Notes: a model not told the origin generated them from the letters alone. A stretch of DNA of 64,000 bases from Cobetia marina (GCF_001720485.1 NZ_CP017114.1:3782001-3846000), one strand, 5' to 3'. Numbered from the stretch's first letter, positions 8,362 to 17,327 are shown. Translations and numbers: made by a program.

Positions 8362-9750
8362 TCATTCAGCGAAGGCCTGGCCATAACTGTCTGGCGCCAG
8401 GTCCTCGAAACGGGTGTACTTGCCGATGAAGGCCATGTGAACGGTGCCGATGGGGCCGTTACGCTGCTTGCCGATGATCAGCTCGGCCAAGCCCTTGTTG
8501 TCGGGATTGTCCTTGTTGTAGACCTCATCACGGTAGACGAAGGCGATGACATCGGCGTCCTGCTCGATGGCGCCGGATTCACGTAGATCCGACATCACGG
8601 GGCGCTTGTTGGGACGCTGCTCAAGCGAGCGGTTCAGCTGCGAGAGCGCCACCACCGGGCAAGCGAATTCCTTGGCCAGACCCTTGAGCGAGCGCGAGAT
8701 CTCGGAGATCTCGGCAGTACGGTTCTCGGACAGCCCCGGCACCTGCATCAATTGCAGGTAATCGATCATGATCAGGCCGATGCCGCCGTGTTCGCGCGCC
8801 ATGCGGCGACAGCGTGAGCGCATCTCGTTGGGCGACAGGGCCGCCGTGTCATCGACGAACAGCTGCTTGTCCTTGAGCAGGTTGACCGCCGAGGTCAGCC
8901 GCGGCCAATCCTCGTCATCCAGCTGACCGGTACGCACCTTGGTCTGATCGATGCGGCCCAGCGAGGAGATCATGCGCAGCATCAGCGATTCGGCCGGCAT
9001 CTCCATCGAGAACACGGCCACCGGCTTGTCGCCGGAGACCACGGCATGCTCGACCAGGTTCATGGCGAAGGTGGTCTTGCCCATCGAGGGGCGCCCCGCG
9101 ATGATCACCAGGTCCGATGGCTGCAGACCGGAGGTCATGTCATCCAGGTCCCGGAAGCCGGTCGACAGGCCGGTCATCTGGCCCTTGAGATTGAACAGCT
9201 CATCGATGCGGTCCACCGCGCCGGTCAGCAGCTGACTCATGCCCTTGGGGCCGCCGCTCTTGGGGCGTGATTCGCTGATCTGGAACACCAGACGCTCGGC
9301 CTCGTTGACCAGCTCATCGGCGTCTCGCCCCTGAGGGCTGAAGGAGCTCTCGGCGATCTGGTTGGCCGCCTGGATCAGCTTGCGCAGCGTCGCGCGCTCG
9401 CGAACGATGTCGGCATAGGCCTTGATGTTGCTGGCCGAGGGCGTATTGCGCGCAAGCTCGGCGAGGGTCGCAAGCCCGCCGACCGACTCCAGCTGGTCAC
9501 GGCTTTCCAGCAACTCGGACAACGTGACCACATCCAGCGGCCGGCTGCTGCCCACCAGCTGGGACATGGCGTTGTAGACCAGACGATGCTCGTAGCGATA
9601 GAAGTCGTCGGCCACCAGTCGCTCGGACACCGTGTCCCAGGCGCTGTTGTCCAGCATCAAACCGCCGAGGACCGATTGCTCGGCCTCCAGCGAATTGGGG
9701 GGCACCTTGAGCGCCGCCGTCTCGCGATCCTGATCCTGCATCTCGCTCAT
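8362..9750 (-). CDS. dnaB: Replicative DNA helicase DnaB
   Basis: 462-residue hexameric 5'-3' helicase of the replication fork. The N-terminal domain (PPNSLEAEQSVLGGLMLDN) contacts primase. The RecA-like ATPase has Walker A GRPSMGKT at about 219-226, Walker B IGLIMIDYLQLM and the sensor segment SQLNRSLEQRPNKRPVMSDL. The ATG at 9750 has AGGAG 10 nt upstream; a longer frame to 9840 adds unlike sequence. It lies downstream of rplI, the usual gammaproteobacterial order, but an intervening terminator suggests its own promoter in the 295-nt gap. Confidence 0.97.
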   Translation of the reverse strand: MSEMQDQDRETAALKVPPNSLEAEQSVLGGLMLDNSAWDTVSERLVADDFYRYEHRLVYNAMSQLVGSSRPLDVVTLSELLESRDQLESVGGLATLAELARNTPSASNIKAYADIVRERATLRKLIQAANQIAESSFSPQGRDADELVNEAERLVFQISESRPKSGGPKGMSQLLTGAVDRIDELFNLKGQMTGLSTGFRDLDDMTSGLQPSDLVIIAGRPSMGKTTFAMNLVEHAVVSGDKPVAVFSMEMPAESLMLRMISSLGRIDQTKVRTGQLDDEDWPRLTSAVNLLKDKQLFVDDTAALSPNEMRSRCRRMAREHGGIGLIMIDYLQLMQVPGLSENRTAEISEISRSLKGLAKEFACPVVALSQLNRSLEQRPNKRPVMSDLRESGAIEQDADVIAFVYRDEVYNKDNPDNKGLAELIIGKQRNGPIGTVHMAFIGKYTRFEDLAPDSYGQAFAE

Positions 9751-9950
9751 GCCTGGCTGACTCCTGCTGATGACTGACACGCCCGCGGGAACCTCCATTT
9801 TCGTGCATCGCCGCGAGCCTGCCAACCATCGCGACCGCACATGATGCTCTACCTCACGGGGGCAGGCATTCTACCGGATTTTGCCTGTCACCGCCCTGCC
9901 CGCGTGCAGAGGATTTTCCCTGTCACGCCCGACCGAGAAACGCCAGACAC

Positions 9951-9988
9951 AAAAAAACCGCCCCCGCATCCAGGATGCGAGGGCGGTT
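9951..9988 (-). terminator. Terminator of the rpsF-rplI operon
   Basis: On the minus strand, a 15-bp stem with one mismatch (AACCGCCCTCGCATC paired across a 3-nt loop) is followed by a run of seven T. It is placed 58 nt after rplI and separates the ribosomal operon from dnaB. Confidence 0.9.
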
Positions 9989-10045
9989 CGAGTACCACCT
10001 GTGGTGACAGCGCCGGATCACCGGGCAACCACCACGGATCAGCGA

Positions 10046-10492
10046 TTACTCGCCGACCACGACCACACGAACAGTGGCAGTCACTTCAGCGTGCAGCTGC
10101 AGCACGATGTCGTATTCGCCAGTGTTGCGCAGCGGGCCTTCCGGCATGCGGACTTCGCTCTTGGCGATGTCGATGCCGGACTGGGCGATGGCTTCGGCCA
10201 GATCACGCGGACCGATGGAACCGAACAGCTTGCCTTCTTCGCCAGCCTTGGCGACCAGGGACAGTTCGATTTCGTTCAGCTGAGCGGCACGCGCTTCAGC
10301 TTCGGCCTTGCGCTCTGCAACCTGTGCTTCCAGCTCAGCGCGCTGAGCTTCGAAAGCCGCCTGGTTTTCGGCAGTGGCCGGAACAGCCAGACCGTACGGC
10401 AGCAGATAGTTGCGACCGAAACCAGCCTTGACGGACACCTGGTCACCCAGGTTGCCCAGCTTGCCAATCTTGTCGAGCAGAATGACTTGCAT
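10046..10492 (-). CDS. rplI: 50S ribosomal protein L9
   Basis: 148 residues, the normal length. The N-terminal rRNA-binding domain starts [19 protein letters not shown] and contains [13 protein letters not shown]. The long connecting helix is Ala/Glu/Arg-rich (about 45-75), followed by the C-terminal domain. Last gene of the rpsF-rpsR-membrane protein-rplI operon. Confidence 0.98.
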   Translation of the reverse strand: MQVILLDKIGKLGNLGDQVSVKAGFGRNYLLPYGLAVPATAENQAAFEAQRAELEAQVAERKAEAEARAAQLNEIELSLVAKAGEEGKLFGSIGPRDLAEAIAQSGIDIAKSEVRMPEGPLRNTGEYDIVLQLHAEVTATVRVVVVGE

Positions 10493-10504
10493 CTCGTAAA
10501 CCTC

Positions 10505-11362
10505 TTATCGATGACTGCCAGCAAGACGTGCGCGAAGATCCGCAAAGACGTCAACAAGAGCCAGCAGCAGCAAAATCAGAATCGTGGGCCAGGTCGTCAG
10601 CAGCAGAAAGTAGACGCCGACCAACCATAACCCGCTCATCCCCTTTAACCCGATATAGCCATGCACCAGGGCAATGCCGGCCACGAACAACGGTATCCAG
10701 ATCAGCAGGAGCACTGCAGGCACATCGAGGAAGACCCCGATGATGCCGCAGGCTGCCAGTATCAGGACTTCTCGCGGGCTCAGCCGGAAGGCATGAAACT
10801 CGTGACGAAATCCACCCGGATTGTAGAGCCCGGACTGCCAACTGCGCGCCAGGGCCAGACAGGCCGTGGCGGCCAGCAGGACCACCAACCCGGTAATACC
10901 GCCGATGACCAACCCTGCGAGCTGTTCAGTCGGCACACCTTGAGCGGCAAAGTCGCTCAAGCGTGCATCAAGCTCAGGGGCATTCTGACGAATGCTCTCA
11001 AGCAGTGGACCAGCCCCGCCTGGTGGCAGGAATATCCCGGACTGCACCATCATTGCCGCTGTCAGGCTGGCGCCAATCAGCGCCTCCCCCCATCGCATGC
11101 GAGCACGCAGCAGGGTTGCCATCAACGTGACCAGCAACACGGTCGCCAATGGCACCGGATCGCCTTGTGTCCACCACCAGCCTGCCGGAATGGCAGCGGC
11201 GATGAACACGGGTGCGGCTGGCGCAAGGCCACGCCGAAGCGTGACCAGCGCACTGATGGAGGCACTGAACCAGAAGAACCAGGGCAGAAGACCCGTCAGC
11301 AGTGCAATCGCGATGCACTGCAACGGTCCGCGCATGGCCCAACGTGCCAATGCCAGCATCAT
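10505..11362 (-). CDS. DUF2232-type membrane protein in the ribosomal operon
   Basis: 285-residue polytopic membrane protein with seven or eight hydrophobic helices and no soluble domain. It resembles the YybS/DUF2232 group, which often sits between rpsR and rplI in Pseudomonas-like bacteria. Spacing is 9 nt to rpsR and 12 nt to rplI, so it is cotranscribed with ribosomal proteins. Function unknown; S-component-like transport has been suggested for related families, but nothing here proves it. Two adjacent ATGs compete for the start. Confidence 0.8.
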   Translation of the reverse strand: MMLALARWAMRGPLQCIAIALLTGLLPWFFWFSASISALVTLRRGLAPAAPVFIAAAIPAGWWWTQGDPVPLATVLLVTLMATLLRARMRWGEALIGASLTAAMMVQSGIFLPPGGAGPLLESIRQNAPELDARLSDFAAQGVPTEQLAGLVIGGITGLVVLLAATACLALARSWQSGLYNPGGFRHEFHAFRLSPREVLILAACGIIGVFLDVPAVLLLIWIPLFVAGIALVHGYIGLKGMSGLWLVGVYFLLLTTWPTILILLLLALVDVFADLRARLAGSHR

Positions 11363-11371
11363 GGTGTCGCC

Positions 11372-11599
11372 TTACTGGTGGCTGTCGCTGTACGGCAGCA
11401 GTGCCAGGTAGCGCGCACGCTTGATGGCAGTCGCCAGCTGACGCTGATAACGCGCCTTGGTGCCGGTGATGCGGCTCGGGACGATCTTGCCGGTCTCGGT
11501 GATGTAAGACTTCAGGACTTCGATGTCCTTGTAGTCGATCTGCTTCACGCCTTCAGCGGTGAAGCGGCAGAACTTGCGACGACGGAAAAAACGTGCCAT
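11372..11599 (-). CDS. rpsR: 30S ribosomal protein S18
   Basis: 75 residues. The sequence begins [17 protein letters not shown] and contains [20 protein letters not shown] and [20 protein letters not shown], typical of S18, which pairs with S6 on the 30S platform. It lies 26 nt after rpsF with a clear ribosome-binding site (CAGGAGGT). Confidence 0.98.
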   Translation of the reverse strand: MARFFRRRKFCRFTAEGVKQIDYKDIEVLKSYITETGKIVPSRITGTKARYQRQLATAIKRARYLALLPYSDSHQ

Positions 11600-11625
11600 T
11601 GCAATGACCTCCTGGGGGTGCGGTA

Positions 11626-12006
11626 TCAGTTAGCGTCTTGAGTTTCGGCTTCGTCACGCTTGTCTTCGCGACGCGGACGCTTCTCTTCAGCCGGCTTCAT
11701 CATCGGAGACGGCTCGATGGCCGCTTCCTTTGCACGCACAACCAGGTTACGGATGACGGCGTCGTTGAAACGGAAGATGGTCTCGAGTTCCTCGACCACT
11801 TCACCGGTAGTTTCGACGTTCATCAGCACGTAGTGGGCCTTGTGGATCTTGTTGATCGGGTAGGCCAGGTGACGGCGACCCCAATCTTCCAGACGATGCA
11901 CAGTACCGCCGGCTTCGGTCACGATGGAGGTGTAACGCTCGATCATGGCCGGAACCTGTTCGCTCTGGTCCGGGTGGACCATGAACACGATCTCGTAGTG
12001 ACGCAT
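11626..12006 (-). CDS. rpsF: 30S ribosomal protein S6
   Basis: 126 residues starting [19 protein letters not shown], with the ferredoxin-like S6 fold. The C-terminal tail is acidic and basic ([19 protein letters not shown]). E. coli S6 ends in a Glu tail extended by RimK; here the tail is mixed charge. The ATG at 12006 has AAAGGAG 8 nt upstream. First gene of the operon, behind a promoter near 12186-12214. The roughly 175-nt leader could host the known S6:S18 autoregulatory RNA element, which I could not fold. Confidence 0.97.
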   Translation of the reverse strand: MRHYEIVFMVHPDQSEQVPAMIERYTSIVTEAGGTVHRLEDWGRRHLAYPINKIHKAHYVLMNVETTGEVVEELETIFRFNDAVIRNLVVRAKEAAIEPSPMMKPAEEKRPRREDKRDEAETQDAN

Positions 12007-12185
12007 GGCTTGGCTCCTTTCGGTTTGACAGCCTCCACGGCGCGTCTCGGGCCGGGAAGCAAGGAGTGGAGTGATTACTACGGTTGTGTCATTCGGGCTC
12101 GAAAGCCACGTACAACGCGCGCGGGCGAGGACAGGTGCCCCCATGCCGCGCATTCACTGCAGACTGCACTTCACAGAACCGCAGT

Positions 12186-12214
12186 ATTGTAGAGAGGTGT
12201 CAAGGGCTTGGCAA
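12186..12214 (-). promoter_or_regulatory. Sigma-70-type promoter for rpsF operon
   Basis: On the minus strand, TTGCCA (12209-12214) and TACAAT (12186-12191) are separated by 17 nt, each one mismatch from consensus. This predicts a transcript start near 12179 and a leader of about 170 nt. It lies in the gap before rlmB, which reads on the same strand. Confidence 0.65.
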
Positions 12215-12263
12215 GCGACACGTCGCGAGGCACGCCTCATGCCCTGACACCCCATTCTCGCTG

Positions 12264-13193
12264 TCAGCCGTTGCGGCGCTGACGAACGGCTTCAAACAGG
12301 CAGATACCGGCCGCGACCGAGACATTCAGACTCGAGACACTGCCCGCCATCGGCAGCTTGATCAGGCTGTCGCAGTGCTCGCGCGTCAGCCGACGCATGC
12401 CCTTGCCCTCAGCGCCCATCACGATGGCCACCGGCCCGGTGAAATCGGCCTCGAAGGCCATGGCCTCGGCTTCGCCAGCCGTACCCAGCACCCAGACACC
12501 GGCTTCCTTCATGGCATCCAGCGTGCGGACCAGGTTGGTGACCTGATAGACCGGCACCACTTCCGCTGCCCCACAGGCGACCTTGCGCACGGTCGCGTTC
12601 AGGGAGGCGGACTTGTCCTTGGGCACGATGACACCATGGGCACCGGCGGCATCGGCGCTGCGCAGACAGGCCCCGAGGTTGTGCGGATCCGTGACCGAAT
12701 CCAGCACCAGAAACAGCGGCGCTTCCTCATGGGACCAGCCATCGAGGCGCAGCTTGAGGCCAGTCTCGTTCTCGGTGGCGAGCGGCGCGCACAGAGCGAC
12801 CAGCCCCTGATGGGCACCACCGCCGGTGGACAGCGCATCCAGCTCCTCACGCGCCTTCAAGATGACGCGTGAACCGGCGGCACGCGCCTGCTCGACGATC
12901 TCGTTCAGACGCAGCTCGGCCTCGCCTGCCTGCACCCACAGCTCGCTCGGCGCGCGGCCGCGTGCCAGCAAGGCTTCCACGGCGTGCACACCATAGACGG
13001 CTTCCAGGCCACCGGGGATCTTCGGTGCGCCAGTGCGAGCGCCACCTCTGCGAGCCCCGCCACGTTCCTGGCGCTGAGCGCCACCACGCTCACCCCTTGA
13101 GTGCTCGCCTCGAGAGTGCTCACTTCGAGAATGGCTACCGCGCTCGCCGGCGGGCTTGCCGCGGCCGGGCTTGCGCCCCTTGTCCTGACTCAT
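12264..13193 (-). CDS. rlmB: 23S rRNA (guanosine-2251-2'-O)-methyltransferase RlmB with basic N-terminal extension
   Basis: SpoU-class SAM-dependent methyltransferase with the knotted SPOUT fold. It methylates Gm2251 in the 23S P-loop. Motifs: VLDSVTDPHNLGACLRSADA, IVMGAEGKGMRRL and SVSSLNVSVAAGICLFE. The protein has 309 residues against about 245 in E. coli. The extra 60 or so form a low-complexity N-terminus rich in Arg, Gly, Ser, Glu and His, with repeats of SRGEH/SRGER, probably disordered and RNA-binding. It lies downstream of rnr on the same strand, the classic rnr-rlmB order. AGGAAGG precedes the ATG. Confidence 0.95.
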   Translation of the reverse strand: MSQDKGRKPGRGKPAGERGSHSRSEHSRGEHSRGERGGAQRQERGGARRGGARTGAPKIPGGLEAVYGVHAVEALLARGRAPSELWVQAGEAELRLNEIVEQARAAGSRVILKAREELDALSTGGGAHQGLVALCAPLATENETGLKLRLDGWSHEEAPLFLVLDSVTDPHNLGACLRSADAAGAHGVIVPKDKSASLNATVRKVACGAAEVVPVYQVTNLVRTLDAMKEAGVWVLGTAGEAEAMAFEADFTGPVAIVMGAEGKGMRRLTREHCDSLIKLPMAGSVSSLNVSVAAGICLFEAVRQRRNG

Positions 13194-13216
13194 AGTGCCT
13201 TCCTGCCTGATGGCCC

Positions 13217-13331
13217 TGACAGGGCCCTGTCACTTGGACGGAAACTGAGCTGTCGCCATGGCGACAGCCATGAAATCCTGCGAACTCACGGCCGTGCAAC
13301 GCATCAGCCCCGACCATGGCCGGGGCTGATG
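13217..13331. repeat. Three inverted repeats in the rnr-rlmB gap
   Basis: The 166-nt gap holds three separate perfect inverted repeats. A 16-bp palindrome lies at 13217-13232 (TGACAGGGCCCTGTCA). A 20-bp palindrome lies at 13249-13268 (centre CGCCATGGCG). An 11-bp stem lies at 13302-13312/13321-13331 (CATCAGCCCCG) with an 8-nt loop. None is followed by a T-run, so simple intrinsic termination is unlikely. They would be transcribed between rnr and rlmB. Confidence 0.7.
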
Positions 13332-13359
13332 AATGCTGCGCGGTGAATCTTGCCGGCGG

Positions 13360-16077
13360 TCAGCTGCGGCCGTTGCCGCGACGCCCGCGAGAACGGGAGC
13401 CGCGCTTGCGCGACGGATCATCCTTGCCAGCGGCACCCATCGGCGCGACTGCCGCGAACGGACTGTCAGCAGATTCCGGACCGCTCGGCACCGCCGGGCG
13501 CGCCGCTGCCGGAGACTCAGGCGCAGACGGACGCTCATTACCGGTGGAGGGCTTGCGCTCGCCGCGACCGGAACGCTCATCACGCTCGCTGCGCGGCTTG
13601 CGGGCAGGACTCTCCTGCGCAGGCGTCTCGGACGCTCCGTCCGTACCGCCACCCTGGCCTTCCTGACTGACTTCTTCCGTCAGGGACTTGAGGCGCTCGC
13701 GCTCACGCTTGCCGGGGCGACCCTTGGGGGCAGATTCCTTGCCGGAGGCAGCACCGCTCTTGCCGCTTGCGGGCTTGTCAGCATCACGCTCGCTGCTGCG
13801 TGCCTTGCGCGGCTTGCGCTTGGGACGCGGCGTCGGGTCACTGAGCATGAAGTCGATCTTGCGCTCATCCATGTCGACGCGAGCCACCTGGACGGTGACG
13901 CCATCGCCGAGACCATAGCTGACGCCGGCACGCTCACCCTTGAGACGATGCTTCTCGGCCTCGTAGTGGTAGTAGTCGGACGGCAGCGAGGAGATGTGCA
14001 GCAGGCCTTCGACGTAGTAGGCATCCAGACGCACGAACAGGCCGAACTGGGTGACCGCCGCGACGGTACCCTCCAGCACTTCACCGACCTTGTCCTTCAT
14101 GAACTCGCACTTGAGCCAGTCGTTGACGTCACGCGTCGCCTCATCGGCGCGGCGCTCGGTCATCGAGCAGTGCTCACCCAGCTCGAGCATCTGCTCGAAG
14201 GTGTACGGGCACCATTTGGTCGGACGCTCGGTCACGGCATCTTCGGCGCGCAGCACGGTGTCGGTCTTGCGCGGACCACGGATGACGGAACGGATCGCAC
14301 GGTGCACCAGCAGATCGGGATAACGACGGATCGGCGAGGTGAAGTGGGCGTAGGCATCGTAGGCCAGACCGAAGTGACCTTCGTTCTGCGGCGAGTAGAC
14401 CGCCTGGGTCATGCTGCGCAGCATCACGGTCTGGATGATGTCGAGGTCCGGGCGCTCGGCGATCGAGGCACGCAGTGCCTGGAAGTCCTTCGGCTGTGGC
14501 TCATCGCCACCTTCCAGCGTCAGGCCCAGCTCACCCAGGAAGGCGCGCAGGTTGTTAAGACGCTCAGGTGCCGGCTGCTTGTGGACACGATAGAGGGCCG
14601 GCAGATCGTGCAGATCCAGGAAGCGCGCCGTGGCGACGTTGGCCGCCAGCATGCATTCCTCGATCAGCTTGTGCGCGTCATTGCGCGTACGCGGCACGAT
14701 CTGTTCGATCTTGCGCTCATCGTTGAACAGGATCTGCGTCTCGGTGGTCTCGAAGTCGATGGCACCACGCTTGTCGCGCGCCTTGCGCAGCACACCGTAC
14801 AGCGCGTGCAGGTTGTGCAGCGACGGCAGCAGTTCGTTGTACTGCTGACACAGTGCCTGACCTTCTTCACTTTCCGGGTCCGTCAGCATGGTGCCGACCT
14901 TCTCGTAGGTCAGACGCGCATGGGAACGGATCACGGCTTCGAAGAAGCGATAGTCGAGCATCTCGCCATCGGCGGCGGAAATGGTCAGCTCACAGACCAG
15001 CGTCAGACGATCGACATGCGGGTTGAGCGAGCACAGACCATTGGAGAGCAGCTCCGGCAGCATCGGCACGACCTGACCCGGGAAATAGACCGAGTTGCCG
15101 CGCACGTAGCCTTCCTGATCCAGCGGACTGCCGCCACGCACGTAATGCGATACATCGGCGATGGCGACCAGCAGCTTCCAGTTGCCGTTGTCGTCCTGCC
15201 AGGCGCAGACGGCGTCATCGAAGTCCTTCGCGTCTTCGCCATCGATGGTGACCAGTGGCGTCTCGCGCAGGTCGATACGCCCCTTCTTGTCCTCTTCCAG
15301 CACTTCGGCGGAGATGGTCGAGATCTGGTCCTCGACTTCCGGCGGGAATTCGCTGGGGATGTCATGCGAGCGGATCGCGATGTCGATCTCCATGCCCGGG
15401 TCCATGCGCTCACCGAGCACCTCGACCACTTCCCCCACCGGCTGCACGCGTGTCGCGGGCTGCTGGGTAATGCGCACGGACACCACCTGACCGTCCTTGG
15501 CACCATTGGCCACACGGTTGGGGATGATCACTTCCTGCGCGATGCGCGAATTCTCCGGAATCAGTACCCCGAAGTCCGGCTCGGATTGGCGATAGATGCC
15601 GACGAGCGTCTGGGTATTGTGAGCCAGCACCTCGACGATGGTGACTTCATCACGACCACGGCGATCACGGCCGCTGACGCGCGCCAGCACCTGATCACCA
15701 TGGAAGACGCGACGCATCTGGCGCGGCGGCACGGCAAGATCCGGCTTGACGCCATCTTCGCGCGCCAGGAAACCGAAACCATCGCGATGGCCGACGATGC
15801 GGCCACGAATCAGGTCCAGCTTGTCGATCAGTGCATAGGCACCACGACGGTTGCGCAGCACCTGGCCATCACGCTCCATGGCATTGAGGCGACGGCGCAC
15901 GGCTTCCTGCTGCTCGTCGTCCTCGAAACCGAGCATGCGGCTCATGTTCTCGTGGGTAATGGGCTTGCCATACTCTTCCAGCTTGTCGAGAAGATACTCG
16001 CGACTGGGGATGGGCTTGTCGTACTTATGGGCTTCGCGTTCCGCGTGCGGGTCGTCGCTGAGCGTCCATTGGGTCAT
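13360..16077 (-). CDS. rnr: Ribonuclease R with long charged C-terminal tail
   Basis: 905-residue 3'-5' exoribonuclease for structured RNA, rRNA and tmRNA-tagged mRNA decay. In order: N-terminal helix-turn-helix-like region, cold-shock domains (RGRIVGHRDGFGFLAREDG, near 92), and an RNB catalytic domain with the metal-binding Asp cluster at about 282-288 (EDAKDFDDAV). An S1 domain follows near 655-730 (GTVAAVTQFGLFVRLD). About 158 residues after position 748 form a low-complexity Lys/Arg/Ser/Glu/Pro-rich tail ending GSRSRGRRGNGRS, longer than in E. coli (813 aa total). A promoter lies at 16156-16185. Confidence 0.97.
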   Translation of the reverse strand: MTQWTLSDDPHAEREAHKYDKPIPSREYLLDKLEEYGKPITHENMSRMLGFEDDEQQEAVRRRLNAMERDGQVLRNRRGAYALIDKLDLIRGRIVGHRDGFGFLAREDGVKPDLAVPPRQMRRVFHGDQVLARVSGRDRRGRDEVTIVEVLAHNTQTLVGIYRQSEPDFGVLIPENSRIAQEVIIPNRVANGAKDGQVVSVRITQQPATRVQPVGEVVEVLGERMDPGMEIDIAIRSHDIPSEFPPEVEDQISTISAEVLEEDKKGRIDLRETPLVTIDGEDAKDFDDAVCAWQDDNGNWKLLVAIADVSHYVRGGSPLDQEGYVRGNSVYFPGQVVPMLPELLSNGLCSLNPHVDRLTLVCELTISAADGEMLDYRFFEAVIRSHARLTYEKVGTMLTDPESEEGQALCQQYNELLPSLHNLHALYGVLRKARDKRGAIDFETTETQILFNDERKIEQIVPRTRNDAHKLIEECMLAANVATARFLDLHDLPALYRVHKQPAPERLNNLRAFLGELGLTLEGGDEPQPKDFQALRASIAERPDLDIIQTVMLRSMTQAVYSPQNEGHFGLAYDAYAHFTSPIRRYPDLLVHRAIRSVIRGPRKTDTVLRAEDAVTERPTKWCPYTFEQMLELGEHCSMTERRADEATRDVNDWLKCEFMKDKVGEVLEGTVAAVTQFGLFVRLDAYYVEGLLHISSLPSDYYHYEAEKHRLKGERAGVSYGLGDGVTVQVARVDMDERKIDFMLSDPTPRPKRKPRKARSSERDADKPASGKSGAASGKESAPKGRPGKRERERLKSLTEEVSQEGQGGGTDGASETPAQESPARKPRSERDERSGRGERKPSTGNERPSAPESPAAARPAVPSGPESADSPFAAVAPMGAAGKDDPSRKRGSRSRGRRGNGRS

Positions 16078-16155
16078 TAATCAGGATTCCTTGACGATGA
16101 ATTCGAGACGGGCAGCGGGCGCGGCACGGAATGACTGGTTGTCTCTCATGCGCGC

Positions 16156-16185
16156 ATTATAGCCCCTACCATTGGGCCGACCCAA
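16156..16185 (-). promoter_or_regulatory. Putative rnr promoter
   Basis: On the minus strand, a perfect TATAAT (16156-16161) is followed by GC-rich CGCGCA. A weak TTGGGT -35 lies 18 nt upstream. The predicted leader to rnr is about 70 nt. Confidence 0.5.
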
Positions 16186-16389
16186 CCATTCCCCAACCTT
16201 CCGACTCCCGGAAGCTCGTCAGAGTGATGCAGGAGGCCTCATTTCATGGCTTTCTTCCATGGCTTTGCCAAGCGCTTGTTTTTCCATCGGGTCTTCCAAA
16301 GCTTGCACCATCTCGAAGTTCCGGCCAGCAAGGCAGACGACCGAAATGCGTCATGCAGCCCCTGACGCCACAAATAAAACAGAAACCTC
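16186..16389. other. Non-coding gap between rnr and the tRNA-Leu cluster
   Basis: About 200 nt between divergent promoters. I see no convincing reading frame, RNA gene or repeat here. Confidence 0.5.
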
Positions 16390-16417
16390 TTGCATTCCCT
16401 CAGAAGATCCGTATTAT
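16390..16417 (+). promoter_or_regulatory. Promoter of the tRNA-Leu cluster
   Basis: TTGCAT (16390-16395) and TATTAT (16412-16417) are separated by 16 nt, ending 12 nt before the first mature tRNA. Gaps inside the cluster (53-124 nt) show no equally good promoter, so all four tRNAs are probably cotranscribed. Confidence 0.6.
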
Positions 16418-16429
16418 TCGGCACCACTT

Positions 16430-16516
16430 GCCCAGATGGCGGAATTGGTAGACGCGCTAGCTTCAGGTGCTAGTGTCCGTATGGACGTGGAGGTTCAAGT
16501 CCTCTTCTGGGCACCA
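16430..16516 (+). tRNA. tRNA-Leu(CAG), copy 1
   Basis: 87 nt including encoded CCA. The acceptor stem GCCCAGA pairs with TCTGGGC. The anticodon arm CTAGC-TTCAGGT-GCTAG gives anticodon CAG, reading CUG. The long class II variable arm is TGTCCGTATGGACG. CUG is the dominant Leu codon in this GC-rich genome, which explains the multiple copies. Confidence 0.97.
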
Positions 16517-16640
16517 ATTTCAGGTTTCATGTTGACGTGACACACGTTAGGATGGATACCGGAAAACGGGTAAAGCATTCAAGTTTCAACAACTTGGACT
16601 GCTGATCCGGGTCCTTGGACCAAAACGAGTTCTGATGTCT

Positions 16641-16727
16641 GCCCAGGTGGCGGAATTGGTAGACGCGCTAGCTTCAGGTGCTAGTATCCGTAAGGATGTG
16701 GAGGTTCAAGTCCTCTCCTGGGCACCA
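16641..16727 (+). tRNA. tRNA-Leu(CAG), copy 2
   Basis: 87 nt with CCA. It differs from copies 1 and 4 by paired changes. The last acceptor pair is G-C (GCCCAGG/CCTGGGC) instead of A-U, and the variable arm is TATCCGTAAGGATG. Anticodon CAG. Flanking AGTTCTGA and TCAGACT can pair with one bulge. Confidence 0.97.
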
Positions 16728-16769
16728 CGGATGTCAGACTCACGATGAACGACCCCTGTATCGCGCTTC

Positions 16770-16856
16770 GCCCAGATGGCGGAATTGGTAGACGCGCTAG
16801 CTTCAGGTGCTAGTATCCGTAAGGATGTGGAGGTTCAAGTCCTCTTCTGGGCACCA
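16770..16856 (+). tRNA. tRNA-Leu(CAG), copy 3
   Basis: 87 nt with CCA. It combines the acceptor stem of copies 1 and 4 (GCCCAGA) with the variable arm of copy 2 (TATCCGTAAGGATG), as expected after recombination or gene conversion among the copies. Anticodon CAG. Confidence 0.97.
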
Positions 16857-16956
16857 CGATGCGCATTCGAACAGGGAACATGGTATCCACTACCAAGGAT
16901 TTCATGGTCGTTCCGCTGCAAGGCTCTGCTCTTGAGACTTCAGCACACAACTTGAT

Positions 16957-17043
16957 GCCCAGATGGCGGAATTGGTAGACGCGCTAGCTTCAGGTGCTAG
17001 TGTCCGTATGGACGTGGAGGTTCAAGTCCTCTTCTGGGCACCA
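16957..17043 (+). tRNA. tRNA-Leu(CAG), copy 4
   Basis: 87 nt with CCA. The body matches copy 1 over the stretch I compared. It is flanked by ACAACTTGA (16947-16955) and TCAAGTTGT (17044-17052), perfectly complementary, so the precursor can extend its acceptor stem by 9 bp. About 285 nt without a recognisable gene follow before the nuclease. Confidence 0.97.
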
Positions 17044-17327
17044 TCAAGTTGTCATCCGATGTACTTTCTCGCAGCGCCCGCTGCTCACATCGCGATACTC
17101 TCCCCCTGCTATCAGCTTCATTGCTTTATCCAGACCTGCAGCGCCCTGCGTTGTCTTTCGCGTGCTCCCAGAAACACAGATCCCCCCCGACGCCTGCTGA
17201 CTTGTCCACACCCGCTTCCACTGCCTGGCCTGTGGATGGATTTCCTGCGACTGCGCGACGAATATCCCCGGACGCATCCTTCTGCACGACCCATTGCCTC
17301 CCCTGCGCCATCAGAGTCATCAGACAC

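Noticed and set aside
13333..16080. 915-codon open frame opposite rnr
   Set aside because: An antisense shadow of the RNase R gene. Long antisense frames are common in GC-rich genes, and this one has no domain or start signal.
16430..17043. tRNA cluster as an integration site of a mobile island
   Set aside because: All four copies are complete, no integrase lies nearby, and no truncated tRNA 3' repeat was seen downstream.
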